This document shows positions 6,446 to 14,444 of a stretch of 38,854 bases of DNA, piece after piece. Origin of the DNA: a virus. How positions within the stretch are numbered: position 1 is the stretch's first letter; each line of letters begins with the position of its first letter. The position numbers and the translations under genes were made by a program. The stretch spans positions 1-38,854 of the IMG/VR virus record IMGVR_UViG_3300044623_000555. One strand, written 5' to 3'. The notes under the pieces were generated by a model. The model saw only the letters and a list, made by a program, of their open reading frames with translations. It ran no database searches and was not told where the DNA came from.

Positions 6446-6843
6446 CGGTTGACCGTAGCGGGTGGCTAAAGAAGCCCGTGCGTGGGATAGTTACTTCTGT
6501 CAAGCCGTATGTTACTCATGCTCTGTTTGAAACGCACCACGGCAACCACAGGCGCAGTTGGACAAAGATTCACAAGGACTACGAGCAGCCCATTACAAGG
6601 TTGTGCGTAGTACTTCTTATGGACGAGGGGTGGCTTCTTTGGGGAGCCGTTGGCGGTGGGCTAAAAGGTCTTGACCCATTACCGCCAATTAAAATCGGGC
6701 ATCGAATTCAAATTGATTCAGCCTGTCTAAAGCAACTTCAAAGCGAGTTGTATGTTGACACCTCATATGCAGACCGAATTATTCATGGCAAAATCCTAAA
6801 GAATACGACCCCGATACTTGACAATTATAAGCATCGGGGCTAA
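6442..6843 (+). CDS. Hypothetical protein, 133 aa
   Basis: The start at 6442 is chosen for the ATGA overlap; the frame is open upstream to 6364 but that would lie inside the previous gene. The middle has alternating hydrophobic strands (ITRLCVVLLMDEGWLLWG) suggesting a small beta fold, followed by Gly-rich turns. No family recognised. Its last codons form the promoter and half-sites of the HTH-like gene. Confidence 0.65.
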   Translation: MTVDRSGWLKKPVRGIVTSVKPYVTHALFETHHGNHRRSWTKIHKDYEQPITRLCVVLLMDEGWLLWGAVGGGLKGLDPLPPIKIGHRIQIDSACLKQLQSELYVDTSYADRIIHGKILKNTTPILDNYKHRG

Positions 6844-6846
6844 AAT
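6809..6846 (+). promoter_or_regulatory. Strong tac-like promoter with flanking CCCCGAT / ATCGGGG half-sites
   Basis: Consensus -35 TTGACA (6818-6823), 17-nt spacer, -10 TAAAAT (6841-6846); the layout closely resembles the tac hybrid promoter. CCCCGAT (6809-6815) and ATCGGGG (6833-6839) flank the -35 box as an inverted repeat and match the half-sites in the module spacers. The expected first base (about 6853) is within 2 nt of the ATG at 6855, so the transcript is nearly leaderless. It would drive the HTH-like gene and the ParB/methyltransferase cassette. Confidence 0.75.
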
Positions 6847-6854
6847 GGCAATCA

Positions 6855-7097
6855 ATGAAGCAGCGTGTAATTGCCAAGCCAATGGACATTCGTGATTCCC
6901 TGTTGGCGAGTCTAAAAGAACAAGGCAAAACGAAGTATCGGTTTGGTGTTGAATGCTCAATGTCGGGCATTTGTCAACATCACACCGTAGATGAAATTCT
7001 TTCAACTACCGGGAACTCAGACAGAGTCCCATCTCTTGCTACTGCAATTGCTATGCTGAATGCTGTTGGGTTAGAACTAGTAGTTCGCCCGGTTTAA
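6855..7097 (+). CDS. Small HTH (Xre-like) protein, candidate regulator
   Basis: 80 residues. Residues about 15-78 follow a Cro/CI-like pattern: a first helix with LLASLKEQGK, a putative recognition helix-turn-helix around SMSGICQHHTVDEILS, and a C-terminal segment RVPSLATAIAMLNAVGLELVV that matches the usual last helix and strand of Xre/antitoxin-type domains. There is no ribosome site; with the tac-like promoter above, a leaderless mRNA is likely, as for lambda cI. Half-sites like those in the early promoters flank its own promoter, so it may repress both itself and the early units. The fold call is by pattern; the target is inference. Confidence 0.55.
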   Translation: MKQRVIAKPMDIRDSLLASLKEQGKTKYRFGVECSMSGICQHHTVDEILSTTGNSDRVPSLATAIAMLNAVGLELVVRPV

Positions 7098-7108
7098 CAA
7101 GGAAACAT

Positions 7109-7678
7109 ATGGAAATCGAAGAAATTCTGATTGGCGATCTTATTGGTGACCCAAATAACGCACGGCGGCACAGCAGGTCAAACATTGAAGCCATTAAGGC
7201 AAGCCTTGAAGCCTTTGGTCAGCAAAAGCCAATCGTTGTTACCCATGACAATGTAGTTATTGCAGGTAACGGATTTCTTATGGCGGCGGCTGAACTTGGT
7301 TGGAAGACGATTGAGATCGTCCGAACATCCCTAACCAAGAAAACTGCTGCTGCATTTGCTATTGCAGACAACCGAACCGCTGAGTTGGCTGATTGGGATC
7401 TAGAAGCACTTCAGCGAGTTATTGATGAAATGCCAATGCCGCTCCGAATGGCATCGGGATGGAATGAATCTGAAATCGCAGACATTCTAAAAAAGGCTGC
7501 TAGCGCAGAGCATTACAAGCCAATCGTTACGCCTGATTTTGGCAACTCATTGGTTACTGCTAAGGATGTTGACCGTGCAAACAATGTGTTTGATGTTGCT
7601 AGGAGCGAGTCGTTAAAGGTTGGGATTTGCTGCCCGCGCTGCGGAGGGGAGTTTGAAATTGACGCTCCAAATCAATAA
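7109..7678 (+). CDS. ParB-like (ParB/Srx fold) protein with C-terminal Cys motif
   Basis: 189 residues. The N-terminal about 90 residues match the ParB/sulfiredoxin-like domain seen in phages: DPNNARRHS near 14-22, GQQKPIVV (37-44), IAGNGFLMAAAELGW (51-65) and ADNRTAE. A CCPRCG pair of Cys sits near the C-terminus, a possible zinc knuckle. Domains of this family bind or nick DNA or nucleotides and are often fused or adjacent to DNA methyltransferases in phages, as here. Ribosome site AAGGAAA precedes the ATG. The 3' end overlaps the methyltransferase gene by about 20 bases. Confidence 0.8.
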   Translation: MEIEEILIGDLIGDPNNARRHSRSNIEAIKASLEAFGQQKPIVVTHDNVVIAGNGFLMAAAELGWKTIEIVRTSLTKKTAAAFAIADNRTAELADWDLEALQRVIDEMPMPLRMASGWNESEIADILKKAASAEHYKPIVTPDFGNSLVTAKDVDRANNVFDVARSESLKVGICCPRCGGEFEIDAPNQ

Positions 7679-8471
7679 TTGGGACAGGCACTTTTATCTC
7701 GCAAAATGGATTGACGAAGCGCGATGGAAATACGCGGCATCTATGCCCAAGTTCCCTCACGAATATACCCTTCGTAAATGGAACAGCGATGCGGAGTTTG
7801 ATGACGCGGTAATGTTTATCCGCGAATTTGGGTATCCTCAAAAGTTCTACAAGTCAACCTATATGTATTTTGACTTTAACGGGTGGCATCATTGGTCTAT
7901 GGGTGCGCCCGTAAAAGACACCATTCTGATTAACCGTGGGATAAAAAAGTACAACACCGTCTATGACGAAATAGCAGCGTCTTATGACGGACTGTTTGCA
8001 GACCCCGAATCCAACAAAGAAACCAATGAAGTTCTTGAAATGATCGGCGCGGTTGACGGGCGCGTTTTAGATGTCGGATGTGGAACCGGGCTTTTGCTAG
8101 ACGGGTGCAAGGTGGGCGATTACACGGGCATTGACATATCAACAGGAATGCTTGATGTCTTGCGAAAGAAGCACCCCGATTCTTCAGGGAAGATTATGTG
8201 TTCGTCTTTTGAAGATTGCTACATGACCGGGTTTGACAAGATTGTCGCGCTGTTTGGGGTAGCCAATTACATCCCCGAAAAACATCTAGAACGCATCCCA
8301 ATGATGTTAAATCCCGGCGGGTCTGCATTTCTCATGTTTTACGGACCGGATTACAGCCCTGTTACATATTCTAAAACCGGAACCGTTGTGCCAAGCAACT
8401 CAGCCTACGAGCCCAAAGACGGCGATGTCCCGTACAACAATTACTTTATCCGCAAGATAACAGCCCAATGA
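7659..8471 (+). CDS. Class I SAM-dependent methyltransferase with extra N-terminal domain
   Basis: 270 residues from TTG 7659, chosen because GGAGGGG lies 9 nt upstream and the conserved-looking N-terminus begins here; a TTG at 7653 is also possible. Residues 1-95 form a separate domain (DRHFYLAKWID; YTLRKW; MGAPVKDTILINR) that I recall only as an uncharacterised phage domain. Residues about 97-250 are a Rossmann methyltransferase: motif I VLDVGCGTG (136-144), then the acidic DISTGML. The substrate is unknown. There is no DNA-methylase NPPY/DPPY motif, so the target may be a small molecule, RNA or protein instead of a DNA base. ATGA overlap with the next gene. Confidence 0.82.
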   Translation: MTLQINNWDRHFYLAKWIDEARWKYAASMPKFPHEYTLRKWNSDAEFDDAVMFIREFGYPQKFYKSTYMYFDFNGWHHWSMGAPVKDTILINRGIKKYNTVYDEIAASYDGLFADPESNKETNEVLEMIGAVDGRVLDVGCGTGLLLDGCKVGDYTGIDISTGMLDVLRKKHPDSSGKIMCSSFEDCYMTGFDKIVALFGVANYIPEKHLERIPMMLNPGGSAFLMFYGPDYSPVTYSKTGTVVPSNSAYEPKDGDVPYNNYFIRKITAQ

Positions 8472-9625
8472 AGATCTATTTAAAGCAAAATGTCTATGAC
8501 GCTGCGCTTGACAGGATTCGGTATTTGTTTGACGAGTTCCCAAATGTAGTCGTTGGATTCTCCGGCGGCAAAGACAGCACGGTAACCCTGCAATTGGCAT
8601 TAATAGTAGCGGAGGAGAAAAACAGGCTCCCGCTAAAGGTTATGTTCTTAGACCAAGAGGCTGAATGGGAATGCGTTATTGACTACATTCGATCCGTTAT
8701 GAACGATCCACGGGTTGAGCCTATGTGGGTGCAGGTTCCCTTCAAAATTGCCAACGCGACCTCTTCCGCTGAACCGTGGCTGCATTGTTGGGACGAAAGT
8801 TCTGAAAGCCAATGGATGCGACCCAAGGAGCCAAACTCCATCAAGGTCAACAAATACGGCACAGATCGCTTTGCAGCCATGTTTACCAAGTTTGCGGAGG
8901 TTGAGTTCCCGGACAGCCCAATGTGCTATCTAGGGGGAGTTCGATGCGAGGAATCAGTAAGCAGAATGGTTGGTCTGACCGCAGCCGCGACCTACAAGCA
9001 CATTACTTACGGCAAGTATCTAAACCGCAAGAAGCACCATTACACCTTTTACCCAATTTACGATTGGTCGTACACGGATGTTTGGAAGGCAATCCATTCT
9101 CACAAATGGACTTACTGCGAACTCTATGATGTCATGTTCCAATATGGGGTGGCTCCCCGTGATATGCGCGTGTCCAATGTAAACCACGAAACAGCAGTAA
9201 AGAGCCTGTATTACATGCAGGAGTTTGAACCGCTGACTTGGAACAAATTGACCAAGAGAATTGGCGGCATCAAAATGAGCGGTCAACTCAAAGGTGGTGC
9301 GTTTTCGGTAGTTAAATCGCTGCCTGATATGTTCTCGTCTTGGAAGGAATACCGGGATTTCCTGCGAGACAAACTATTAACAGACGCTGCTAAAGAGAAA
9401 ATGACGAAGATTTTTACCCGAATGGACGCTTCATATGACACTTACAACGACCATGACGATATGTACCGGGTGCAAATCAATGCCATCTTGGCAAACGATT
9501 ACGAGGGTACAAAGTTGAATAATTGGGAAAGATCGCCGATCCGTCACCTTTATCGCCGTATGAAACGCGACCCAAGCGTTGTTGCTTACACGGGCGCGTA
9601 CAAGGATGCACTCAATGCTAAATGA
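8468..9625 (+). CDS. PAPS-reductase-like PP-loop protein (IbrA-like)
   Basis: 385 residues. The PP-loop SGGKDS (32-37) follows a strand VVVGF and begins an ATP-pyrophosphatase domain of the phosphoadenosine phosphosulfate reductase family. Downstream LGGVRCEES and the IYDWSYTDVWK segment are typical of the longer phage and mobile-element branch that includes IbrA. The reaction is unknown; members activate a substrate with ATP and some relatives handle sulfur. It overlaps the methyltransferase (ATGA) and the following ParB-like gene by 11 bases. An IbrA-like gene followed by a ParB-like IbrB is a known pairing. Confidence 0.85.
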   Translation: MKIYLKQNVYDAALDRIRYLFDEFPNVVVGFSGGKDSTVTLQLALIVAEEKNRLPLKVMFLDQEAEWECVIDYIRSVMNDPRVEPMWVQVPFKIANATSSAEPWLHCWDESSESQWMRPKEPNSIKVNKYGTDRFAAMFTKFAEVEFPDSPMCYLGGVRCEESVSRMVGLTAAATYKHITYGKYLNRKKHHYTFYPIYDWSYTDVWKAIHSHKWTYCELYDVMFQYGVAPRDMRVSNVNHETAVKSLYYMQEFEPLTWNKLTKRIGGIKMSGQLKGGAFSVVKSLPDMFSSWKEYRDFLRDKLLTDAAKEKMTKIFTRMDASYDTYNDHDDMYRVQINAILANDYEGTKLNNWERSPIRHLYRRMKRDPSVVAYTGAYKDALNAK

Positions 9626-10265
9626 GATCAAAAAACAGTTTGATGCCGCAGAAGACAAGATCGCCTTCGTATCCGAATTGCGGAAGTGGATTCATACCGA
9701 ACTGTCCCTGTTGTCCGGTCAGCCTATTGACAATGTACTTTGGGTTCCCGTAGAGAAAGTCACGCCCAACGAGTACAACCCCAACTCCGTAGCACAGCAA
9801 GAGATGGGACTGCTTTACACCTCCATTATGCACGATGGGTACACGCAGCCTATTGTGACCGTATATAACGAAACGACAGGGCTTTACGAAATTATTGACG
9901 GGTTCCACCGCTATTACACCTGCAAGACTCAAAAGGATGTCAGGGACAGGAACATGGGCATGGTTCCCATTGTCGTGCTAAAGAAAAGCATCAACGACCG
10001 CATGGCTTCAACCGTGCGCCACAATAGGGCTAGAGGCAAGCACTCAGTAGCAGGGATGAGCAACTTAGTATTTCAGATGCTTAATGGCGGGTGGCTAGAT
10101 AACGACATTTGCAACGAATTGGGCATGGAGCCGGAAGAACTGCTGCGGCTCAAGCACATCACCGGATTTAGCAAGTTGTTTGACGATGCCGAATACCGAA
10201 AGTCTTGGGTCACCAAGCAACAAATTCGCCTTCACAAGGAACACGGAGTGCCATGCCCGGAGTAG
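9615..10265 (+). CDS. ParB-like protein (IbrB-like), partner of PP-loop protein
   Basis: 216 residues from ATG 9615, with AAGGA 8 nt upstream. After a helical N-terminus (1-40), the ParB-like domain runs from VPVEKVTPNEYNPN (44-57) through GYTQPIV (75-81) to EIIDGFHRYYTC (92-103), with H and R in the family's usual G-x-x-R position. The C-terminal half is helical and may bind DNA. The order PP-loop protein then ParB-like protein is that of IbrA/IbrB. Translation is coupled to the neighbours on both sides. Confidence 0.82.
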   Translation: MLNEIKKQFDAAEDKIAFVSELRKWIHTELSLLSGQPIDNVLWVPVEKVTPNEYNPNSVAQQEMGLLYTSIMHDGYTQPIVTVYNETTGLYEIIDGFHRYYTCKTQKDVRDRNMGMVPIVVLKKSINDRMASTVRHNRARGKHSVAGMSNLVFQMLNGGWLDNDICNELGMEPEELLRLKHITGFSKLFDDAEYRKSWVTKQQIRLHKEHGVPCPE

Positions 10266-10741
10266 ACTCCTCCAACTCCCCCCGGCGGCGGGGTAGACCT
10301 AAGAACCCCACGCAGAGCGGCGGGGTAGGGGAAGGTTTGCCCGCAAAGTCAAAGAAGCCCAAGAAGAAGCCACCCGCTCCTGTTGAGAAGGTGGTAGGCG
10401 ACACCCTCATTCAAGACCTTAATGACCCACACCGTAAGCGTGGCACATATGCCTTGTTACAGCGGGCAATTGATGTGGCAATGGACATCCCGTTTGAAGC
10501 CATGAGGATGGCAAGCATGACCGCAGTCCGCGACCTAAGCAGTTCGGATGACCGGATACGGTCAAGGGCGCGGGAGTTCTTACTAAAGGTGCAGGACAGC
10601 GGGGTCGGATCTGCTGTCGGTCTTGACCGCATGGTTCGGCTTGATGACGGCACATCTACTGAAAATGTCGCAATAGCGTCAATAACACCCGAAGCATTGG
10701 CTGCGGTGGTTCAGACCATTCGCGGAAACTACCCCCGGTAA
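10253..10741 (+). CDS. Putative terminase small subunit
   Basis: 162 residues from ATG 10253, with GGAG just upstream. The N-terminal 45 residues are Pro/Lys/Arg-rich and probably disordered (RRRGRPKNP; KSKKPKKKPP). The middle is helical (about 60-115) and the C-terminus ends a residue before the large terminase start (TAAATG). Position and the basic tail plus helical core fit a small terminase subunit, which recognises phage DNA for packaging. I see no decisive motif, so the call rests mainly on position. Confidence 0.55.
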   Translation: MPGVDSSNSPRRRGRPKNPTQSGGVGEGLPAKSKKPKKKPPAPVEKVVGDTLIQDLNDPHRKRGTYALLQRAIDVAMDIPFEAMRMASMTAVRDLSSSDDRIRSRAREFLLKVQDSGVGSAVGLDRMVRLDDGTSTENVAIASITPEALAAVVQTIRGNYPR

Positions 10742-12196
10742 ATGACCCCCGAACAGGCAATCCAACAAGCAAGGGTCAACCCCTTGGCATTTAACGCCTT
10801 GATCTTGGGGCGGGAAATTGGCAATATTCACGCCTCGCTGATGTCTGTAATGTTGGATACTAAGGATTGTTACGCTGAATTGCCCCGTGGTCACGGCAAG
10901 ACCACAACGGGTGCTAACTGCATTGCGTGGCTATTAGGGCATTACCCAACACTCAGAATCAAGATCGTTGGATCTACTGACCCGGAAGCAGCCAAGACAT
11001 CCGGCATGATCCGGGAGATTATTGAAAGCGAAAGATACCGGGCGGTCTTCCCGCACATTAGGATTCGCGCCGGAGATAACTCCCGCTCCGCATGGAGGTT
11101 AAGTGCGTCAGCACGGGGAACGCGAGATGCAACCGTGGAAGCCCTTGGAATCATGGGTCGAGCGGGTGGACGCTTTGACATCCTTTGGACGGACGATATC
11201 AGCGACTTGCGAAACGCCGTCTTGATCCCGGCAGAGCGCGAAAAGGTCAAAGAGGCTTATTACTCCAATTGGATGCCCATGCGTGACATTGCATCCAAGG
11301 GTCCGTTCTTGCCACGGGTGTGGAATACCGCCACCCCTTACCACACAGATGACATTACAGCCGACTTCAGAAGGGAACATGGGGCGCAGGGGACTATGTT
11401 GCGGATGCCCTGTACGGTCAAGGACGGGCGGCGTGTCAGCCCGTGGTCGGATGTGTTTACATCTGAGCAGTTGGACAATCAGTACCGAAAGATGGGGGCG
11501 ATGGCGTATGCCCGTGCATACGAACTTGTCCCGCTTTCAAGCGACCTGCTTATTTACCGCCCTGAATGGTTTGGCTATTACCAACAATCCGAATTGCCAA
11601 CTATGACCCGAACCATTGCAGCAATTGATTGGGGCTATGGCAAGCAGGAACAAGATCGCGCCCACCCCGATTACTCTGTGTGCATTGTTGGGGAAATTGA
11701 TTTCCAACGCAACTTGTATGTAACCGATGTTATGCGGGTCAGGGAGTCCTTCCCAACCTTTGCCAAGATGGCTTCCCAACTGCTTGAACGCCGTGGAGTG
11801 TCGGTCGTGTTGGCTGAAGGCAACGGTCCGCAAAGAGGCATCTTTGACCAATTTGGAACGATTACCAACTTCCCAATGGTGTCCGTGGAGCGAACCAAAG
11901 ACAAGCATATTCGGGCTGCGGGCAGTCAACCATTCGTGCAGGGCGGGAAACTCAAGTTTCCAACCGATGTATCCGGGAAACTGCTCCCCTCGTTTCAGCC
12001 CGTAATGGACGAACTTCTGTCGTTCCCCGCCGGGGCGCACGATGACTGCGTTGATGTAATCGTGGATATGTGCAGCGAGGCGGTTCGTGGGAGTCTTGGT
12101 GCATCGGACAGGCAACGGCTTACTGAGCCACACGAAACGGTTAACCGGATCTTTAGCGCACGGGAGCCCAAGGGGGGCAAGGCGTTCTTTTCTTGA
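10742..12196 (+). CDS. terL: Terminase large subunit (TerL)
   Basis: 484 residues. ATPase domain: Walker A ELPRGHGKTT (46-55), Walker B FDILWTDD (145-152), coupling motif NTATPY (195-200). Nuclease domain: AAIDWGYG with D296, a mid acidic AEGN, and HDDCVD near 440. This is the packaging motor that pumps DNA into the prohead and cuts it. The start codon directly follows the stop of the small-subunit gene. Length and motif order are normal for the family. Confidence 0.93.
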   Translation: MTPEQAIQQARVNPLAFNALILGREIGNIHASLMSVMLDTKDCYAELPRGHGKTTTGANCIAWLLGHYPTLRIKIVGSTDPEAAKTSGMIREIIESERYRAVFPHIRIRAGDNSRSAWRLSASARGTRDATVEALGIMGRAGGRFDILWTDDISDLRNAVLIPAEREKVKEAYYSNWMPMRDIASKGPFLPRVWNTATPYHTDDITADFRREHGAQGTMLRMPCTVKDGRRVSPWSDVFTSEQLDNQYRKMGAMAYARAYELVPLSSDLLIYRPEWFGYYQQSELPTMTRTIAAIDWGYGKQEQDRAHPDYSVCIVGEIDFQRNLYVTDVMRVRESFPTFAKMASQLLERRGVSVVLAEGNGPQRGIFDQFGTITNFPMVSVERTKDKHIRAAGSQPFVQGGKLKFPTDVSGKLLPSFQPVMDELLSFPAGAHDDCVDVIVDMCSEAVRGSLGASDRQRLTEPHETVNRIFSAREPKGGKAFFS

Positions 12197-12220
12197 ATGT
12201 CATTGGCTTCGGGGTAGCAT
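12193..12220 (+). promoter_or_regulatory. Possible leaderless promoter of the 12227 gene
   Basis: TTGAAT (12193-12198), 16-nt spacer, TAGCAT (12215-12220). The expected first base falls on the ATG at 12227, and there is no ribosome site before that gene. Same spacing as the candidate at 1366-1393. Confidence 0.35.
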
Positions 12221-12226
12221 CAAGCC

Positions 12227-13426
12227 ATGAACAACACTCGGAAAGACATCATCGCCCGCCTTGGATCAGCGCAAACTAATGCTCGTCCCGGTGCAGGTCA
12301 AAAGGTAATGAAGAAACCACCTACGGAATTTAATCTTGAAGACGCTTGTTGGGATGGATACGAAGCGGTTAACACAAAGAAGAAGGATGGCAGGACTGTC
12401 CCCAACTGTGTCCCCAAAGCCAAGTCAGCCCGTCCGGGTCCACGAAGAGCAACAAGTGAAGCGGCACGAAGTATTGCGGCAGACCTTGACGCAACCTATG
12501 GAATTCAAGCGTGGGTTGAAGATGCCATTGTGTTTGTTGATGCCAAGAATTTTGAAAGGGCAAAGCAAGCCCGTGCCGAACAAAACAAAAAGCATTACAA
12601 CCCAAGAATTGCTTTAAGGGCTGTGACTTCTTCCCGCCCCGGCAACGCAGTAAAGTTTGCAACACCTGAGCAGATCAAAGAGGAATACAGACAACTTAAG
12701 CAAGTTCCTAAGCAAAGGTTGTTTGATATGTGGGCGCGTGAAACATTAGGTCGAGTTCACAACGCTAATATTCAAGATCAAGACAAATCTAATATGGCTG
12801 TTGATTTAATTCGCAGCCGTTTCCCGCGCAAGGATTATGAAGCAGCGGGTTTCAAAGTAGAGTCCTCCCGCCCCGGCGCGAAGGTAAAGATGGCAGAGCC
12901 ATTGCCTACCCGTCCAATCGGTAGTGGGCAGAACAGACATTTGGTTTATCACCAAGCAGTTGCTGAAGAAATTAAGCAGATTAAAGATGTGCGTGACAGC
13001 CTCTCTTATCTTCGCGAACAACTTGTTAATGCCAAGAGTGATATGAACGGAGCAATTGCATCCTTTATGAAAGTAAAGGAGTTTGAAGACGAAGCCAAAG
13101 CAAAAGCGCAATTTCAACTTGCTGAAAATCAATTCAAAACGGCAAAAGACATGGCACGGGCTTACCTAAAACAACTTCGTTTTGCCCGTCCCGGCGCGAA
13201 GGCGAAGTTTGAAGCAACAGGATCAAAGAAATACTTTCTTGGTGAACTCGACACCATTATCGCGGGCATTTCTGAAATGAATCGCCTGTTAGAAAAGCAA
13301 GCAAAAGGAAATCCTAAAATCAAAGAGGTTTTAACTGCTCTTGCCAAAGCCGAATCTTTGATGGTAACCGCTGAATCAAAATTAATGCAAATTGATTTTG
13401 CCCGTCCCGGCGCGAAGGTCAAGTAA
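12227..13426 (+). CDS. Modular protein with six RPGAK linkers
   Basis: 399 residues. Short domains are separated by near-identical linkers with RPG at residues 20, 69, 137, 215, 321 and 393; the best copies read ARPGAKVKF or ARPGAKAKF. Between them: residues 30-65 hold CWDGYEAV...KKKDGRTVPNCVP, a motif I associate with phage head and protease proteins; 77-131 a small alpha/beta unit; 145-210 and 230-315 helical units (the latter coiled-coil-like); 332-390 another helical unit. The N-terminus matches that of the gene at 18026. It lies between terminase and portal, so it is probably a virion or assembly protein. The linkers may be protease sites, flexible spacers or recombination seams; none is shown. 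Its stop overlaps the next start (TAATG). Confidence 0.8.
   Translation: MNNTRKDIIARLGSAQTNARPGAGQKVMKKPPTEFNLEDACWDGYEAVNTKKKDGRTVPNCVPKAKSARPGPRRATSEAARSIAADLDATYGIQAWVEDAIVFVDAKNFERAKQARAEQNKKHYNPRIALRAVTSSRPGNAVKFATPEQIKEEYRQLKQVPKQRLFDMWARETLGRVHNANIQDQDKSNMAVDLIRSRFPRKDYEAAGFKVESSRPGAKVKMAEPLPTRPIGSGQNRHLVYHQAVAEEIKQIKDVRDSLSYLREQLVNAKSDMNGAIASFMKVKEFEDEAKAKAQFQLAENQFKTAKDMARAYLKQLRFARPGAKAKFEATGSKKYFLGELDTIIAGISEMNRLLEKQAKGNPKIKEVLTALAKAESLMVTAESKLMQIDFARPGAKVK
12281..13423 (+). repeat. Dispersed linker repeat (RPGAK-coding), six copies plus one at 18086-18115
   Basis: A GC-rich DNA word around CGTCCCGGCGCGAAGG recurs with changes at about 12284, 12431, 12635, 12869, 13187 and 13403, and again at 18092. 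The last three copies in this gene are the most alike at the DNA level. Confidence 0.8.
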
Positions 13427-13935
13427 TGAACATGACCGCCGAATCAGTTGCCAAACGAGCAGCCGCTTCGGGGCGTTCGTTTACTCAGCAATGGATGCTT
13501 GACAACCAAGCGGAGCGCGATGCCTATGTAAAGCAACGCGATGCTGCTGAACAGAAGCGGGCGTTAAAATCAGCGGTTAACAACTCGCCGGAAGTCAAAC
13601 AGGCTGAAGCCAACTTGGCAAAAGCAAAAGCCGATCTTGCGGACTTTGAGGTTCGCCGCCGCGCTGCGGAGATTGCGGGCGAACGCCTTGCGCGGCGTGA
13701 ACAAGAACACGCCGCGTTGACCGCTAAATTGGAGCAGCAGAAGCGTGAAGCGGATGCCCGTGTTGCTAAGTTGGCTCAAGACAGGCAAGCAATGGAAGCC
13801 CGTCACGCAGCGGATAGCAAGGCAAGGGAAGAACGCACCGCTGAGTTGAAGCGCAAGATGGAAGAAAGCAAAGCGATGTATAAAGGCAACACCACGATTT
13901 CAGCGTCCTTACTACGAAAGATGAGAGCACGATGA
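13426..13935 (+). CDS. Coiled-coil protein, possible scaffold or internal head protein
   Basis: 169 residues with a long unbroken helical region from about 30 to 155, rich in Ala, Glu, Lys, Arg and Gln with heptad-like spacing (for example KQAEANLAKAKADLADFE; EQEHAALTAKLEQQKRE). No membrane segment. The start overlaps the previous stop (TAATG) and the end overlaps the next start. A long coiled coil in the head gene cluster could be an internal or scaffold-like protein; the stand-alone scaffold is more likely encoded at 18902. Confidence 0.72.
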   Translation: MNMTAESVAKRAAASGRSFTQQWMLDNQAERDAYVKQRDAAEQKRALKSAVNNSPEVKQAEANLAKAKADLADFEVRRRAAEIAGERLARREQEHAALTAKLEQQKREADARVAKLAQDRQAMEARHAADSKAREERTAELKRKMEESKAMYKGNTTISASLLRKMRAR

Positions 13936-14444
13936 GCGCATTCTTTGCCAATCAGGCTGAACAAGCAATCACGATAGTCAAGTTTATTCCACAGACATCA
14001 ACCCCTGATTTGCTTCCGTTTCGAGGAACAGCATTTTCATTTCAACAAGGACCGAGTCCTACCCGTGCGGCGAGTTGCAACATTACGCAGATTTCAGGAG
14101 CCTCTCAAACGCAGTATTTCTATGGCGTTACCGATGGTTCCGTTGAATCGTTTAATGAAACCGTTCACGCCACAAACGGAAACCCAATTAAGATTCAAAC
14201 TGATAGTGCTGTGCTCTTAACTATTTCCGAAGCCACAACAGTTGGAAGCACCTTGTACATGAAGCGCGGTCAAGACGGGAAATGGGCAAACATTCCCGAC
14301 CCCGGTTATATAAACCCGGTTGGTGGCGATAATGTTTATTGGAATGAAGAACGATGCTTTGTTGCTTTGCAATCAGGAAATGCAAATGATTTGATTTGGG
14401 CTTATCGAATTGCCGTGTTCCCTAATTGGAGTTTCCAAATATGA
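13932..14444 (+). CDS. GVTDGSV-family protein 1 (decoration-like)
   Basis: 170 residues. Beta-rich, with FYGVTDGSV at about 63-71 followed by a Gly/Val-rich run, the arrangement of DUF2190-like capsid decoration proteins. It is one of four paralogues here (with 14441, 14905 and 19560). This copy has longer loops and a C-terminal aromatic tail (IAVFPNWSFQI). It starts in an ATGA overlap with the coiled-coil gene. Probably a virion surface protein; the exact site is unknown. Confidence 0.7.
   Translation: MSAFFANQAEQAITIVKFIPQTSTPDLLPFRGTAFSFQQGPSPTRAASCNITQISGASQTQYFYGVTDGSVESFNETVHATNGNPIKIQTDSAVLLTISEATTVGSTLYMKRGQDGKWANIPDPGYINPVGGDNVYWNEERCFVALQSGNANDLIWAYRIAVFPNWSFQI

Noticed and set aside
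6809-6839. CCCCGAT...ATCGGGG as a terminator
   Set aside because: A 17-nt loop and no T-run follow; a perfect -35 lies inside it, so operator half-sites are the better reading.
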